Assembly: GCF_001665605.1 (NCBI RefSeq)
Contig: NZ_LZSV01000002.1
Span: forward strand, 1-64,000
Direction of reading: 5' to 3'
DNA: 64,000 bases
From: Mycobacterium sp. 852014-50255_SCH5639931
GTDB lineage: Bacteria > Actinomycetota > Actinomycetes > Mycobacteriales > Mycobacteriaceae
Numbering within the stretch: position 1 is the first letter of the stretch; each line of letters starts with the position of its first letter. Both the position numbers and the translations under genes were made by a program. Under the pieces are notes generated by a model, which made no database searches, was not told the origin of the DNA, and saw only the letters and a program-made list of their open reading frames with translations. Shown in pieces: positions 25,031 through 34,948 of the stretch.

Positions 25031-25360
25031 ATGCTCAGAATAGCTAACCTTTTGGCACTCATCGGCCCAGCCGTATTCACGCTGGCGGTCACCATGACGT
25101 CCCTATCGCCGGCGATAGGCAGGGCCGCTGAATGTGGCGAAGGCACGGTCTACGACGCACCATCCGATACCTGTGTGGTTCTCGCGCAGGCGGCCCAACC
25201 AGTAGCGCCGCCACCGGCGGCCCCACCGCCACCGCCTCCGGCAGCTCCACCGCCGCCGCCTCCGCCGCCCGCCTGGGGTGGCTATTACGGCCCCAGGCCA
25301 TACGTCTCGGCCAGCATCTGCGCGCCGATTCCATTCATCCATATCTGCGCAGGAATCTGA
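25031..25360 (+). CDS. Secreted Pro-rich protein with C-terminal Cys motif (109 aa)
   Basis: ATG 25031 with CGGAGA upstream gives 109 residues; a GTG one codon earlier is possible. A signal peptide ends near AIGRAAEC. The mature N-terminus has two cysteines (ECGEGTVYDAPSDTC), then AQAAQPVAP and a long poly-Pro/Ala stretch, WGGYYGPRPYV and the ending SICAPIPFIHICAGI with two further cysteines. The tidy Cys pairs at each end of a Pro-rich rod suggest a disulfide-bonded envelope protein. I do not recognise a named family. It precedes the tRNA. Confidence 0.7.
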   Translation: MLRIANLLALIGPAVFTLAVTMTSLSPAIGRAAECGEGTVYDAPSDTCVVLAQAAQPVAPPPAAPPPPPPAAPPPPPPPPAWGGYYGPRPYVSASICAPIPFIHICAGI

Positions 25361-25420
25361 CAGCGCCAGACCGGCGGTGATGCCTACCGGCCCAGGTAGA
25401 CGTCGTACGTTCAGCTAGGG

Positions 25421-25492
25421 AGCCCCCTGTCAGGATTGAACTGACGACCGCTCGCTTACAAGGCGAGTGCTCTACCACTGAGCTAAGGAGGC
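25421..25492 (-). tRNA. tRNA-Thr (anticodon TGT)
   Basis: Reading the minus strand, the acceptor stem GCCTCCT pairs with AGGGGGC (one T-G pair). The D arm is AGCTCAGTGGTAGAGCA, the anticodon arm CTCGCCTTGTAAGCGAG has anticodon TGT, and the T arm is GTCAGTTCAATCCTGAC. A 3' CCA is not encoded. tRNA genes can be integration sites, but no integrase or flanking direct repeat was seen. Confidence 0.93.
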
Positions 25493-25520
25493 GGGATCAA
25501 GCCGGTCCAAGCCTAATCGG

Positions 25521-26237
25521 TCACTCGCCGCCGTCGATGACGCGCGTTGAGCGCACCGCCCGGGACGAAGGGCGCCGCCGGCCCGGCAGCGGGATGCGGT
25601 CGGCGATGTTGCTCAGCGGGTTGACCACCATGGTGAGCGCGACGACGGCGTCCTGCAGCGTGCCGATCGCGGGCTCCAGCGCTTCCATCCCGGGCGTCAG
25701 TCGCGCCAGAGTGTCGGCGACGTCGGCGAGCTGGTCCAGCGGCCCGTTCCTCGCCGTCAGCTTGTCGACCAGGCCACCCTCGCTGAGCAGCCGGTCGGCC
25801 AGCCCATCCTCGGCCAGCAGTCGCTCGATCAACCCGTCCTCGGAGACAAGCTGATCGGCCAGGCCGCCGGGCTGCAGCGTGCGGTGTAGGCCTCCGCCCT
25901 CCTCGGTCAGGCGGTCCAGCAGACCGCCGTCCGACGTCAGCATGTCGACCAACCCGCCCGGGCGCAGCAGCCGGTCGATCGGTCCCTCCGGCGCCACGGC
26001 CCGTCCCAGAGGCGCGTCGTCGTCCAGTAGCCGGGCGAGCCGGTTGGCGCGAACGATCGCGTCGTCGATTCCCAGCATGGACGTCATGGCGTTCGTTCCG
26101 CCGGTCCCACCATCACCCAGCGCCCGTTTCGCCAGACCCACCGCCGCGGTGGCGACGGTCAGGCCAGCGTCCGCGGCGGCGAGCCCGACGCGGGCCGGGG
26201 CGGTCGCGGCCAAGACGATCCGTGCGGCGAGGTTCAT
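25521..26237 (-). CDS. Repeat protein of unknown function (Rv0756c-like)
   Basis: A 238-residue protein with an Ala-rich N-terminus (possible weak membrane or amphipathic helix, residues 1-38), then residues 85-170 made of about nine near-10-residue repeats of the form G-L-x-D-x-L-x-x-x-G (for example GLVDMLTSDG, GLLDRLTEEG, GLADRLLSEG). A helical region with DTLARLTPGMEALEPAIGTLQ follows, and the C-terminus is basic. The repeats should form a regular helical solenoid or rod. Position beside phoP and length match the recalled Rv0756c. No function is known. Confidence 0.78.
   Translation of the reverse strand: MNLAARIVLAATAPARVGLAAADAGLTVATAAVGLAKRALGDGGTGGTNAMTSMLGIDDAIVRANRLARLLDDDAPLGRAVAPEGPIDRLLRPGGLVDMLTSDGGLLDRLTEEGGGLHRTLQPGGLADQLVSEDGLIERLLAEDGLADRLLSEGGLVDKLTARNGPLDQLADVADTLARLTPGMEALEPAIGTLQDAVVALTMVVNPLSNIADRIPLPGRRRPSSRAVRSTRVIDGGE
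25728..25985 (-). repeat. Degenerate ~30-bp coding tandem repeats
   Basis: This stretch encodes about nine successive 10-residue units (residues 85-170 of the Rv0756c-like protein), with Leu at positions 96, 106, 117, 126, 136, 146, 156 and 166. The unit spacing is 10 residues apart from one 11/9 shift. The DNA copies have diverged, so this is an old protein repeat, not a recent expansion. Confidence 0.7.
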
Positions 26238-26390
26238 CCCACGAGTTTATTCGCGACGCGACCCCGTTGACCCGCGCAGGTCCAAGCCGATGTGATGATT
26301 CCTGGCAGACTACACTCAGAGGGTTGGCACTGAGCTTTCAGCAACCACACAAGATTCACATAGGAAACGTTCAACAAGAGGCAGAACCTG

Positions 26391-27110
26391 ATGACCGCGG
26401 CAACCCCAAGTGAAACGAAACCGGAGGCTCGCGTCCTCGTCGTCGACGACGAGGCCAACATCGTCGAGCTGCTCTCGGTGAGCCTCAAGTTCCAGGGGTT
26501 CGAGGTCTACACCGCGACCAACGGCGCCCAAGCCCTGGATCGGGCCCGGGAAGCCCGCCCGGACGCGGTGATCCTGGACGTGATGATGCCCGGCATGGAC
26601 GGATTCGGGGTGCTGCGGCGTCTGCGTGCCGACGGCATCGACGCCCCGGCGCTGTTCCTGACGGCCCGCGATTCACTGCAGGACAAGATCGCCGGCCTGA
26701 CCCTGGGCGGCGACGACTACGTGACCAAGCCGTTCAGCCTGGAGGAAGTCGTCGCCCGGCTGCGGGTCATCCTCCGGCGCGCCGGCAAGGGCGGAGCGGA
26801 GCCCCGCAGCGCCCGGCTGACCTTCGCCGACATCGAACTCGACGAGGAGACCCACGAGGTGTGGAAGGCCGGCGAACCGGTCTCCCTCTCGCCGACCGAG
26901 TTCACGCTGCTGCGTTACTTTGTGATCAACGCGGGCACGGTCTTGAGCAAGCCCAAGATCCTCGACCATGTGTGGCGATATGACTTCGGAGGTGACGTCA
27001 ATGTCGTCGAGTCCTACGTGTCGTATCTGCGTCGCAAGATCGATACCGGGGAGAAGCGGCTGCTGCATACCCTGCGTGGAGTGGGCTATGTGTTGCGGGA
27101 ACCACGCTGA
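26391..27110 (+). CDS. phoP: Two-component response regulator PhoP
   Basis: A 239-residue OmpR-type regulator nearly identical to the M. tuberculosis PhoP I recall. The receiver domain (about 15-130) has acidic pair VVDDEAN, phospho-acceptor Asp in VILDVMMPGMDG, Thr in FLTARD and Lys in YVTKPF. The winged-helix DNA-binding domain follows (SPTEFTLLRYFVINAG, NVVESYVSYLRRKI). PhoP controls acid response, sulfolipid/acyltrehalose synthesis and ESX-1 functions in pathogenic mycobacteria. ATG 26391 with AAGAGGC upstream gives a slightly shorter N-terminus than H37Rv. phoR follows 40 bases later. Confidence 0.97.
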   Translation: MTAATPSETKPEARVLVVDDEANIVELLSVSLKFQGFEVYTATNGAQALDRAREARPDAVILDVMMPGMDGFGVLRRLRADGIDAPALFLTARDSLQDKIAGLTLGGDDYVTKPFSLEEVVARLRVILRRAGKGGAEPRSARLTFADIELDEETHEVWKAGEPVSLSPTEFTLLRYFVINAGTVLSKPKILDHVWRYDFGGDVNVVESYVSYLRRKIDTGEKRLLHTLRGVGYVLREPR

Positions 27111-27150
27111 GCCCGCGCTCGGTCATCAGCGTTAGCGAAGAATCATTCAC

Positions 27151-28593
27151 ATGGCCAAACAGCATCGACGTGGATTGCCGCTCCGGGTAGGGCTGGTCGC
27201 CGCCACCTTGGTGCTGGTGGCGTGCGGGCTGGCGGTCTCGGGCATCGCGGTCACGTCGATCCTGCGGCACAGCCTGGTCACCCGGATCGACCAGACGCTG
27301 CTAGACGCGTCGCGCGGTTGGGCGCAGAACCCGCGGCGACAGTCAGCGCCACCCTACGAGGGCCCCGACCCCGGCCGGCCACCGTCGAAGTTCTACGTGC
27401 GTGGCGTCGGCATCGACGGCACCCCGTTCACCGCCATCAACGACCGCAACTCCGAACCGGCATTGCCGCCCAACAACGACGTCGGCCCCAATCCGACGAC
27501 GCTGCCGTCGGTCAACGGGTCCGACATCCAGTGGCGCGCGGTGTCGGTGCGCGGCCCGCACGGCCTGACGACCGTGGCGATCGACCTGTCCGATGTCCAG
27601 CACACCGTCAGCTCGCTGGTCTGGTTGCAGATCGGCATCGGGGTGGCGGTGCTGGTCGTGGTCGGCATCGCGGGCTTCGCGGTCGTGCAGCGCAGCCTGC
27701 GGCCGCTGTCCGAGGTCGAACAAACTGCCGCGGCGATAGCCGCCGGCCAGCTGGATCGCCGTGTCCCGGAACGTGATCCACGCACCGAGGTCGGCCGGCT
27801 GTCCCTCGCCCTCAACGGAATGCTTGCGCAGATCCAGGAAGCGCTCGCGTCCTCGGAGTCGTCGGCCGAGAAGGCCCGCGGTTCCGAGGAGCGGATGCGG
27901 CGGTTCATCACCGACGCCAGCCACGAGCTGCGCACCCCGCTGACGACCATCCGGGGCTTCGCGGAGTTGTATCGGCAGGGCGCCGCGCGCGACGTCGCCA
28001 TGCTGTTGTCGCGCATCGAAAGCGAAGCCAGCCGGATGGGGCTGCTGGTCGACGACTTGTTGCTGTTGGCCCGCCTGGATGTGCAGCGACCGCTCGAGCA
28101 CAACCGGGTCGACCTGCTGGCGCTGGCCAGCGACGCCGTGCACGACGCGCAGGCGATGGACCCCAAACGCACCATTGCGATGGAAGTGCTCGACGGCCCT
28201 GGCACCCCGGAGGTGCTCGGAGACGAACCGCGGATCCGGCAGGTGCTGAGCAACCTGGTCGCGAATGCCTTGCAGCACACCCCCGAGCGCGCCGACGTCA
28301 CCGTCCGGGTCGGCACCGAGGGGGACGACGCCGTGCTCGAAGTGGCCGACAAGGGTCCCGGCATGACCGAGCAGGACGCGTCGCGCGTGTTCGAACGCTT
28401 CTATCGCACCGACTCGTCGCGGGCACGTGCCAGCGGCGGTACCGGACTGGGGCTATCGATCGTCGACTCGCTGGTGCGTGCGCATGGCGGCGCCGTCACG
28501 GTGACGACCGCGCCCGGGGAGGGCTGCTGTTTCCGCGTCACGCTGCCGCGCGTCAGCGAAGTGCCGGCGCAGGAACCGGTTCACGCCAATTGA
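27151..28593 (+). CDS. phoR: Sensor histidine kinase PhoR
   Basis: A 480-residue membrane kinase, partner of PhoP. Two membrane segments (about 12-35 and 160-182) flank an external sensor loop, followed by HAMP ([16 protein letters not shown]). The dimerisation domain has the phosphorylated His in [15 protein letters not shown]. The catalytic domain shows N box [12 protein letters not shown]1 ADKGPGMT, F box RFYRTDSS and G2 [10 protein letters not shown]. All key residues are present. Its last 13 bases overlap the end of the convergent HIT gene. Confidence 0.96.
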   Translation: MAKQHRRGLPLRVGLVAATLVLVACGLAVSGIAVTSILRHSLVTRIDQTLLDASRGWAQNPRRQSAPPYEGPDPGRPPSKFYVRGVGIDGTPFTAINDRNSEPALPPNNDVGPNPTTLPSVNGSDIQWRAVSVRGPHGLTTVAIDLSDVQHTVSSLVWLQIGIGVAVLVVVGIAGFAVVQRSLRPLSEVEQTAAAIAAGQLDRRVPERDPRTEVGRLSLALNGMLAQIQEALASSESSAEKARGSEERMRRFITDASHELRTPLTTIRGFAELYRQGAARDVAMLLSRIESEASRMGLLVDDLLLLARLDVQRPLEHNRVDLLALASDAVHDAQAMDPKRTIAMEVLDGPGTPEVLGDEPRIRQVLSNLVANALQHTPERADVTVRVGTEGDDAVLEVADKGPGMTEQDASRVFERFYRTDSSRARASGGTGLGLSIVDSLVRAHGGAVTVTTAPGEGCCFRVTLPRVSEVPAQEPVHAN

Positions 28594-28985
28594 GCCAGGG
28601 CGGCCTTGATTTTGGCCTGCGCCTCGTCCAGGGACTCCGGTGACGGGTTGCGGTCGACGTTGGCGAAACCGAAGTCGCTCAGGCGGCGGGTGGGGAACAC
28701 GTGCACATGTAGATGAGGCACCTCCAGCCCGGCGATGATCACCCCCGCCCGCTCAGTCTTGAAGGCCTTGCACACGGCCTTGCCGATGAGCTGACTCACG
28801 CTCATGATCCGGGCGAACGTCGCGCCGTCGACGTCCTGCCACTGATCGATTTCGGCCCGCGGCACCACCAACGTGTGCCCTTGGGTCATGGGCTCGATCG
28901 TCAAGAACGCGACGACGTCGTCGTCCTCGTAGACGAAGCGGCCGGGAAGTTCACGGTTGATGATCTTGGTGAAGATCGACGCCAT
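28581..28985 (-). CDS. HIT-family nucleotide-binding protein (Rv0759c-like)
   Basis: A 134-residue histidine-triad protein. Start ATG 28985 (MASIFTKI) is chosen over an extension of four codons. The triad HLHVHVF lies near residue 96, with the expected IINRELPG opening and [11 protein letters not shown] proteins hydrolyse nucleoside phosphoramidates or dinucleoside polyphosphates. The position next to phoR is conserved with the recalled Rv0759c. The biological substrate is unknown. Confidence 0.93.
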   Translation of the reverse strand: MASIFTKIINRELPGRFVYEDDDVVAFLTIEPMTQGHTLVVPRAEIDQWQDVDGATFARIMSVSQLIGKAVCKAFKTERAGVIIAGLEVPHLHVHVFPTRRLSDFGFANVDRNPSPESLDEAQAKIKAALAQLA

Positions 28986-29034
28986 GGCCCCAAGCATAGG
29001 GGCGACAAGGTTTTCGCCTCGGGCCGCGCCCGCG

Positions 29035-29454
29035 TCAGTCCTCCTGGCCGAACTCCATGACGTCGAGGTTCCAGTAGCCCCGCATGTTGGTGATCAGTCC
29101 CGCTTCGTTGACCTTGTAGGTGAACACGCCACGCACCTTACTGGTCATGCCGCCCTCAAACTTGCTCTGCAGCACCAGAATATGAGCGATTTCGTCGGGT
29201 GAGCTCGACGGGAAAGTCTCCTCGCAAGTGATAGTCAGCTGGTTCTTGGCGATGTTGTTGTCGAAGAACTCGCCGACGGCTGCCTTGCCGCGCACGCCGG
29301 TGCCGTCGGGGTTGGTGACGGACTTGCCGATCGGGTCCTCGATGACCACATCGTCGGTCATCAGCGCCAGCCAGCCGTCCCGATCTTTGGCTTGTGCGCA
29401 GCGCCATGAGGACTGCGACGCGGTCAGTGCCGGGGATTGGGCGGTTTGCGTCAT
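29035..29454 (-). CDS. Ketosteroid-isomerase-like (NTF2-fold) protein (Rv0760c-like)
   Basis: A 139-residue SnoaL/ketosteroid-isomerase-fold protein, the same length as Rv0760c. Start ATG 29454 (MTQTAQSP). Recognisable features are [27 protein letters not shown] and the C-terminal strand [13 protein letters not shown]. Rv0760c is known to bind steroids, which fits a place as last gene of the cyp51-containing leftward operon. The catalytic aspartate pattern is not securely assigned here, so isomerase activity is a suggestion. Confidence 0.85.
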   Translation of the reverse strand: MTQTAQSPALTASQSSWRCAQAKDRDGWLALMTDDVVIEDPIGKSVTNPDGTGVRGKAAVGEFFDNNIAKNQLTITCEETFPSSSPDEIAHILVLQSKFEGGMTSKVRGVFTYKVNEAGLITNMRGYWNLDVMEFGQED

Positions 29455-29471
29455 GGTTATCTCTCCTGTCA

Positions 29472-31526
29472 CTAGATTGCGCACGCGGCGCGCGCGCCTT
29501 CCTCGGTGGCCTTGCGGATCAGCCCGAGCCCGGTGCAGTCGCCGGCGGCGTGCACCTGGACGCCGGGCAGGGCGGCGACCAGCGCGTCGAACATCGTGGC
29601 GTCGGGTTCGACCGTGCCGGCCAGCACGACGCTGTCGGCCTCCAGCTGCCGGGCGGTGCCACCGGCCGGGGTGAACACCACCGCTTCGGTGGTGATCCGA
29701 TCCACGGTGGCCCGCACATGCACGGTGACGCCCAGCCGGTCGAGGCGATCCATGTGTTCAGTCTTGCGTTTGTTGCCCACCTCCGGGGCGATGCTTTTTC
29801 CGGATTCGAGTATCGACACCAGCCGGCCCCGGCTCGCCAGGAATTCGGCCAGTTCAAGAGCGACCAGGTCACCGCCGATGATGGCGACCCGACGTCCGAC
29901 CGGCATCCAGGCGCGGCTGACCATCCGGACCGCGGCAGGCCGCACCAGCCGCTGCCGCCACCCGCCCAGCGCGGAAGCCCCCAGCCGTTGCCAGGCCGGT
30001 GCGCCGGATTCGGCTCGCCCACCCAGCAATTCGCGCAACCCGGGCCCGGTGTGTACGTGCGGTAGATCGGATCCGGGGATCGCCGGCACGGTGACCCTGC
30101 CGCCGGTCGCCACCACCACCGCATCCGGGCCGGCATCGACGACGTCTTGAGACGAAACCGATTGACCCAGGCGGACTTCCACGCTGCTGAGCTTGATCTC
30201 CTCGCGCAGGTAGCGCAGGAAAGGCTCATTCTCCGGATGCAGAACCGCCGCCCAGCGCAGCGCGCCGCCCAACGCGGCGCTGCGTTCGAAAAGCGTGACG
30301 CGGTGTCCCCGTTCGGCGGCCACCCGGGCGGCCTCAAGCCCGGCGGGCCCGCCGCCGATCACCACCACGCGCTTGGTGCGCGCGGCGGGAGTCGCCGCCA
30401 TTTCGCGCTCCTTGCCAGTGCGTGGATTGACGGCGCAGTCGACAGAGAAGCGCAGTTCCATTGCATCGATGCAGTTTTCACAGGAGATGCACTTGCGAAT
30501 CCGGTGTGCCTGCCCGTCGTGCAGTTTGCGCGGCAGCTCGGGGTCGGCCAGCAGCGGGCGGCCCATCGCGATGAAATCGGCGCGTCCGTCGGCCAGAATC
30601 CGTTCCGCCCGCGCCGGATCGTGGATGCGGCCGACGGCGATCACGGGCACGTCGACCACCTGCTTGACCGCGGCCGCGGCCCCGACGTTGAGCCCGTCGC
30701 CGTCGTCGGCACCGTTGACCATCCCGGTCACCAACCGGTCGATCACCCCACCGCTGACGTGGAACGCGTTGACACCCGCGGCCACGAATTCCGGCGCCAG
30801 CTGCGCGGTCTCGAAGATCGGCCGGCCACCCGCGACCCGTTCGTAGCCCGAGATGCGCAGCGTGATCGGCAGGGCGTCACCGATCTCGGAACGGATCGCG
30901 GCCAGCGCATCGAGGACCACCCGCGCCCGGCCGCGCACCGAATCACCGCGATAGTCATCGGTGCGGCGATTGCGTTGCGGCGCAAGGAAGGAGCCCAGCA
31001 GCATGTAGCCGTGCGCGGCGTGCAGCTCGATGCCGTCATACCCGGCTTCGACGGCACGCCGCGCCGCGGCCTTGAACAAATCGAACACTCCGCACAGCTG
31101 CTGCTTGCTGATCTCGACCGACGGGCGCCCGGTGAGGTAGGAGGGAATCACCGACGGGCCCAATGACGTGACACCGAAGATCTCGGGCCCCAGGCCATCG
31201 GGGCCGGCATGCACGATTTGTGGCTGGATCTTGGCCCCGTGCTCGTGCACCACCTCCACGAGCGCCCGATGCGCGTCGACCGATTCGTCGGTGGCCAGGT
31301 GCAACCCGCCGGGAGTCTCCGGGTGCTGGTGGTCGATCCCGGTGGCGCCCAGCGTGATCAGGCCGACGCCGCCCTTGGCGCGTGCGGCGAAGTAGTCGCG
31401 GGTGCGCTCGGACGGCAGCCCATCAGGCGTGCCGTACATGGTCTCCATCGGAGACATGACCACGCGGTTGCGCACCGTCATGGCGCCGATCTGTCCCGGC
31501 GCCAGCAGATGCCCGAACCCCGTCAC
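29472..31526 (-). CDS. FMN/FAD/[4Fe-4S] oxidoreductase (dienoyl-CoA reductase / TMADH family)
   Basis: A 684-residue fusion. Residues about 1-340 are an Old-Yellow-Enzyme barrel (HAAHGYMLLGSFLAP, NRRTDDYRGD, MGRPLLADPELP). Then comes the cluster site CISCENC plus Cys 12 residues on (SVDCAVNP), and a C-terminal FAD/NAD(P) domain (VVVIGGGPAGLEAARVAAERG). The CX2CX2CX11C spacing is nearer trimethylamine dehydrogenase than E. coli FadH, which has CX2CX3C. Likely roles are reduction of an unsaturated acyl-CoA or steroid, or amine oxidation. It lies 17 bases before the KSI-like gene and 27 after adhB, where I recall no gene in M. tuberculosis. Confidence 0.88.
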   Translation of the reverse strand: MTGFGHLLAPGQIGAMTVRNRVVMSPMETMYGTPDGLPSERTRDYFAARAKGGVGLITLGATGIDHQHPETPGGLHLATDESVDAHRALVEVVHEHGAKIQPQIVHAGPDGLGPEIFGVTSLGPSVIPSYLTGRPSVEISKQQLCGVFDLFKAAARRAVEAGYDGIELHAAHGYMLLGSFLAPQRNRRTDDYRGDSVRGRARVVLDALAAIRSEIGDALPITLRISGYERVAGGRPIFETAQLAPEFVAAGVNAFHVSGGVIDRLVTGMVNGADDGDGLNVGAAAAVKQVVDVPVIAVGRIHDPARAERILADGRADFIAMGRPLLADPELPRKLHDGQAHRIRKCISCENCIDAMELRFSVDCAVNPRTGKEREMAATPAARTKRVVVIGGGPAGLEAARVAAERGHRVTLFERSAALGGALRWAAVLHPENEPFLRYLREEIKLSSVEVRLGQSVSSQDVVDAGPDAVVVATGGRVTVPAIPGSDLPHVHTGPGLRELLGGRAESGAPAWQRLGASALGGWRQRLVRPAAVRMVSRAWMPVGRRVAIIGGDLVALELAEFLASRGRLVSILESGKSIAPEVGNKRKTEHMDRLDRLGVTVHVRATVDRITTEAVVFTPAGGTARQLEADSVVLAGTVEPDATMFDALVAALPGVQVHAAGDCTGLGLIRKATEEGARAACAI

Positions 31527-31553
31527 TCGGGACCCAGTCGGTTGGGGCGGCAG

Positions 31554-32681
31554 TTACCTGTCGGCGTCCGTGTACCGGATGACGCCGCGAATATTCTTGC
31601 CGCTCAGCATGTCCTGGTAGCCCTCGTTGATCTGCTCCAGGCGGTACTGGGTGGTGACCATGTCGTCCAGGTTCAGCTTGCCGGCCTTGTACATCGACAG
31701 CAGCTGCGGGATGTCGTACTGCGGGTTGCCGCCGCCGAAGATGGTGCCCTGCAGGTTCTTCTGCATCAGGGTGAGCATCGCCAGGTTGAGGTTGACGTTG
31801 GTGTCCAGCAGGCTGCCGATGGCGGTCAGCACGCAGGTGCCGCCCTTTTGGGTGATGTTGAGGTAGTTGTCGACGTCGGCGCCGTGCAGCTCCCCGACCG
31901 TGACCACGACCTTGTGGGCCATCAGCCCGTAAGTGACCTCCATGATGCCCATCAGCGCCGCGTTGATGTCGGGATAGACGTGGGTCGCACCGAACTTCAG
32001 CGCCTGGTCGCGCTTCCATTCGACCGGGTCGATCGCGAAGATGTAGCGTGCGCCGGCGTTGACGGCGCCCTGCAGCGCTGCCATGCCAACCCCGCCGACA
32101 CCGACGATGGCGACGTCCTGGCCCGGCCGGATGTCGGCGGTGCGGACCGCCGAGCCGTACCCGGTGGTGACGCCGCAGCCGACCAAGGCGGCAACCTCGA
32201 AGGGGACCGACGGGTCGATCTTCACCACGGAGCTGCGGTGGACCACCATGTACGGCGAGAACGTGCCCAGCAGCGTCATGGGGAAGACGTTCTGACCTTT
32301 TGCCTGGATGCGGAACGTGCCGTCGGAGACCGCGGCACCGCCGAGCAGTCCGGCCCCCAGGTCGCACAGGTTGCGCATGCCGGCCTGACACGTCGGGCAC
32401 TGCCCGCAGGACGGGATGAAGGACAGCACCACGTGGTCGCCGGGGGCGATGTCTTCGACGCCCGGACCGACCTCGGTGACGATGCCGGCACCCTCATGCC
32501 CGCCGAGCACCGGGAAACCGGCCATCGGGATTCCGCCGGTGACGAGGTGATGATCGGAGTGGCACATGCCGGCCGCTTCCATCTGGATCTTGACCTCATG
32601 CGCTTGCGGGTCGCCGATCTCGATTTCCTCGATGGACCAGGGCTGGTTGAACTCCCAGATCAGTGCGCCTTTTGTCTTCAC
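31554..32681 (-). CDS. adhB: Zinc-dependent alcohol dehydrogenase (AdhB, Rv0761c-like)
   Basis: A 375-residue NAD-dependent class III-like alcohol dehydrogenase. The catalytic zinc ligands are in GMCHSDHH and GGHEGAG, and the structural zinc cysteines in CGQCPTCQAGMRNLC. The Rossmann motif is GVGGVGMAA. It shares the leftward operon with CYP51, ferredoxin and an SDR, so a sterol- or lipid-derived alcohol is a plausible substrate, though none is proven. A 154-base gap separates it from the next gene upstream. Confidence 0.94.
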   Translation of the reverse strand: MKTKGALIWEFNQPWSIEEIEIGDPQAHEVKIQMEAAGMCHSDHHLVTGGIPMAGFPVLGGHEGAGIVTEVGPGVEDIAPGDHVVLSFIPSCGQCPTCQAGMRNLCDLGAGLLGGAAVSDGTFRIQAKGQNVFPMTLLGTFSPYMVVHRSSVVKIDPSVPFEVAALVGCGVTTGYGSAVRTADIRPGQDVAIVGVGGVGMAALQGAVNAGARYIFAIDPVEWKRDQALKFGATHVYPDINAALMGIMEVTYGLMAHKVVVTVGELHGADVDNYLNITQKGGTCVLTAIGSLLDTNVNLNLAMLTLMQKNLQGTIFGGGNPQYDIPQLLSMYKAGKLNLDDMVTTQYRLEQINEGYQDMLSGKNIRGVIRYTDADR

Positions 32682-32835
32682 GATGGTCCTGACCCCATTT
32701 CGCCTTTGAATCGATCAGAGCTGGCCGGCCCCTTCATGCCGGACAACTTGGTGACGGGCGCCACAGGCACCCTTGTCGCGTCAGCATAGCGCGTGCAACA
32801 AATCAAATGCTTGGTTGGTCCGCCACTGGCTCCGG

Positions 32836-33374
32836 TCACCAGATCGGCACCGGTGCCTGGCCGAGCGGGTAGTAGCCCGGCAGCTTCTCGCCGGCGATGC
32901 TGCGCTCGATCCGCTTCTGCATGCCGGAGCTGAGGTCGCCGGATTCGATGAGTTTGCCGAACATGTACGCGACATGACCGAAGTCGAAGAAGTCCCGCTG
33001 CCACTCGATGAGGTTCTCGGCGTTGAGGCGGAACCAACTGCCGCCGATGCCGTAGATCTCGTCCTGGGTGCCGTCGGACTTGTTGACGATCTGCTTCCAG
33101 AAGCCGACGATCTCGCCCTGCTTCTCGTCGATGAGCACCTTCTGGTAGTCGTACACCCAGTTCTCCAGGCCCTCCATCTCCAGGCCGAGGGCGATGTCGC
33201 GGATCTCGTCGATGCCGACGCACATCACGTCTTCCTTGGGGCCGATGTTCCAGCCGTAGGTGGCGTCCTGGGTGTAGAAGTCCGCTAACGGCCGCCAGTC
33301 ACCGGCCTTCTCGCAGTCCTTGTTGGCCTGCAGCCAGCGGTCGACCCATGCCTCGAGTTCCTCGCGTGACGCCA

Positions 33375-33375
<1 letters not shown>
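32836..33375 (-). CDS. Conserved protein, NTF2-like (Rv0762c-like)
   Basis: A 179-residue soluble protein starting at an ATG that overlaps the ferredoxin stop by one base (TAATG). Segments such as WLQANKDCEKAGDWRPLADFYTQDATYGWN suggest a SnoaL/NTF2-like alpha+beta barrel. Coupling to ferredoxin and cyp51 implies a role in the same pathway, perhaps ligand binding. The match to Rv0762c is by length (about 180) and position. No catalytic residues can be assigned. Confidence 0.8.

Positions 33376-34944
<1,569 letters not shown>

Positions 34945-34948
<4 letters not shown>

Noticed and set aside
25421..25492. Integrated element at tRNA-Thr
   Set aside because: No integrase, no duplicated tRNA 3' end and no phage or plasmid genes were seen nearby.
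26238..26390. PhoP self-binding direct repeat (TCACAGC-type) upstream of phoP
   Set aside because: I looked for the recalled consensus pair in this gap and found only weak partial matches, not worth calling.
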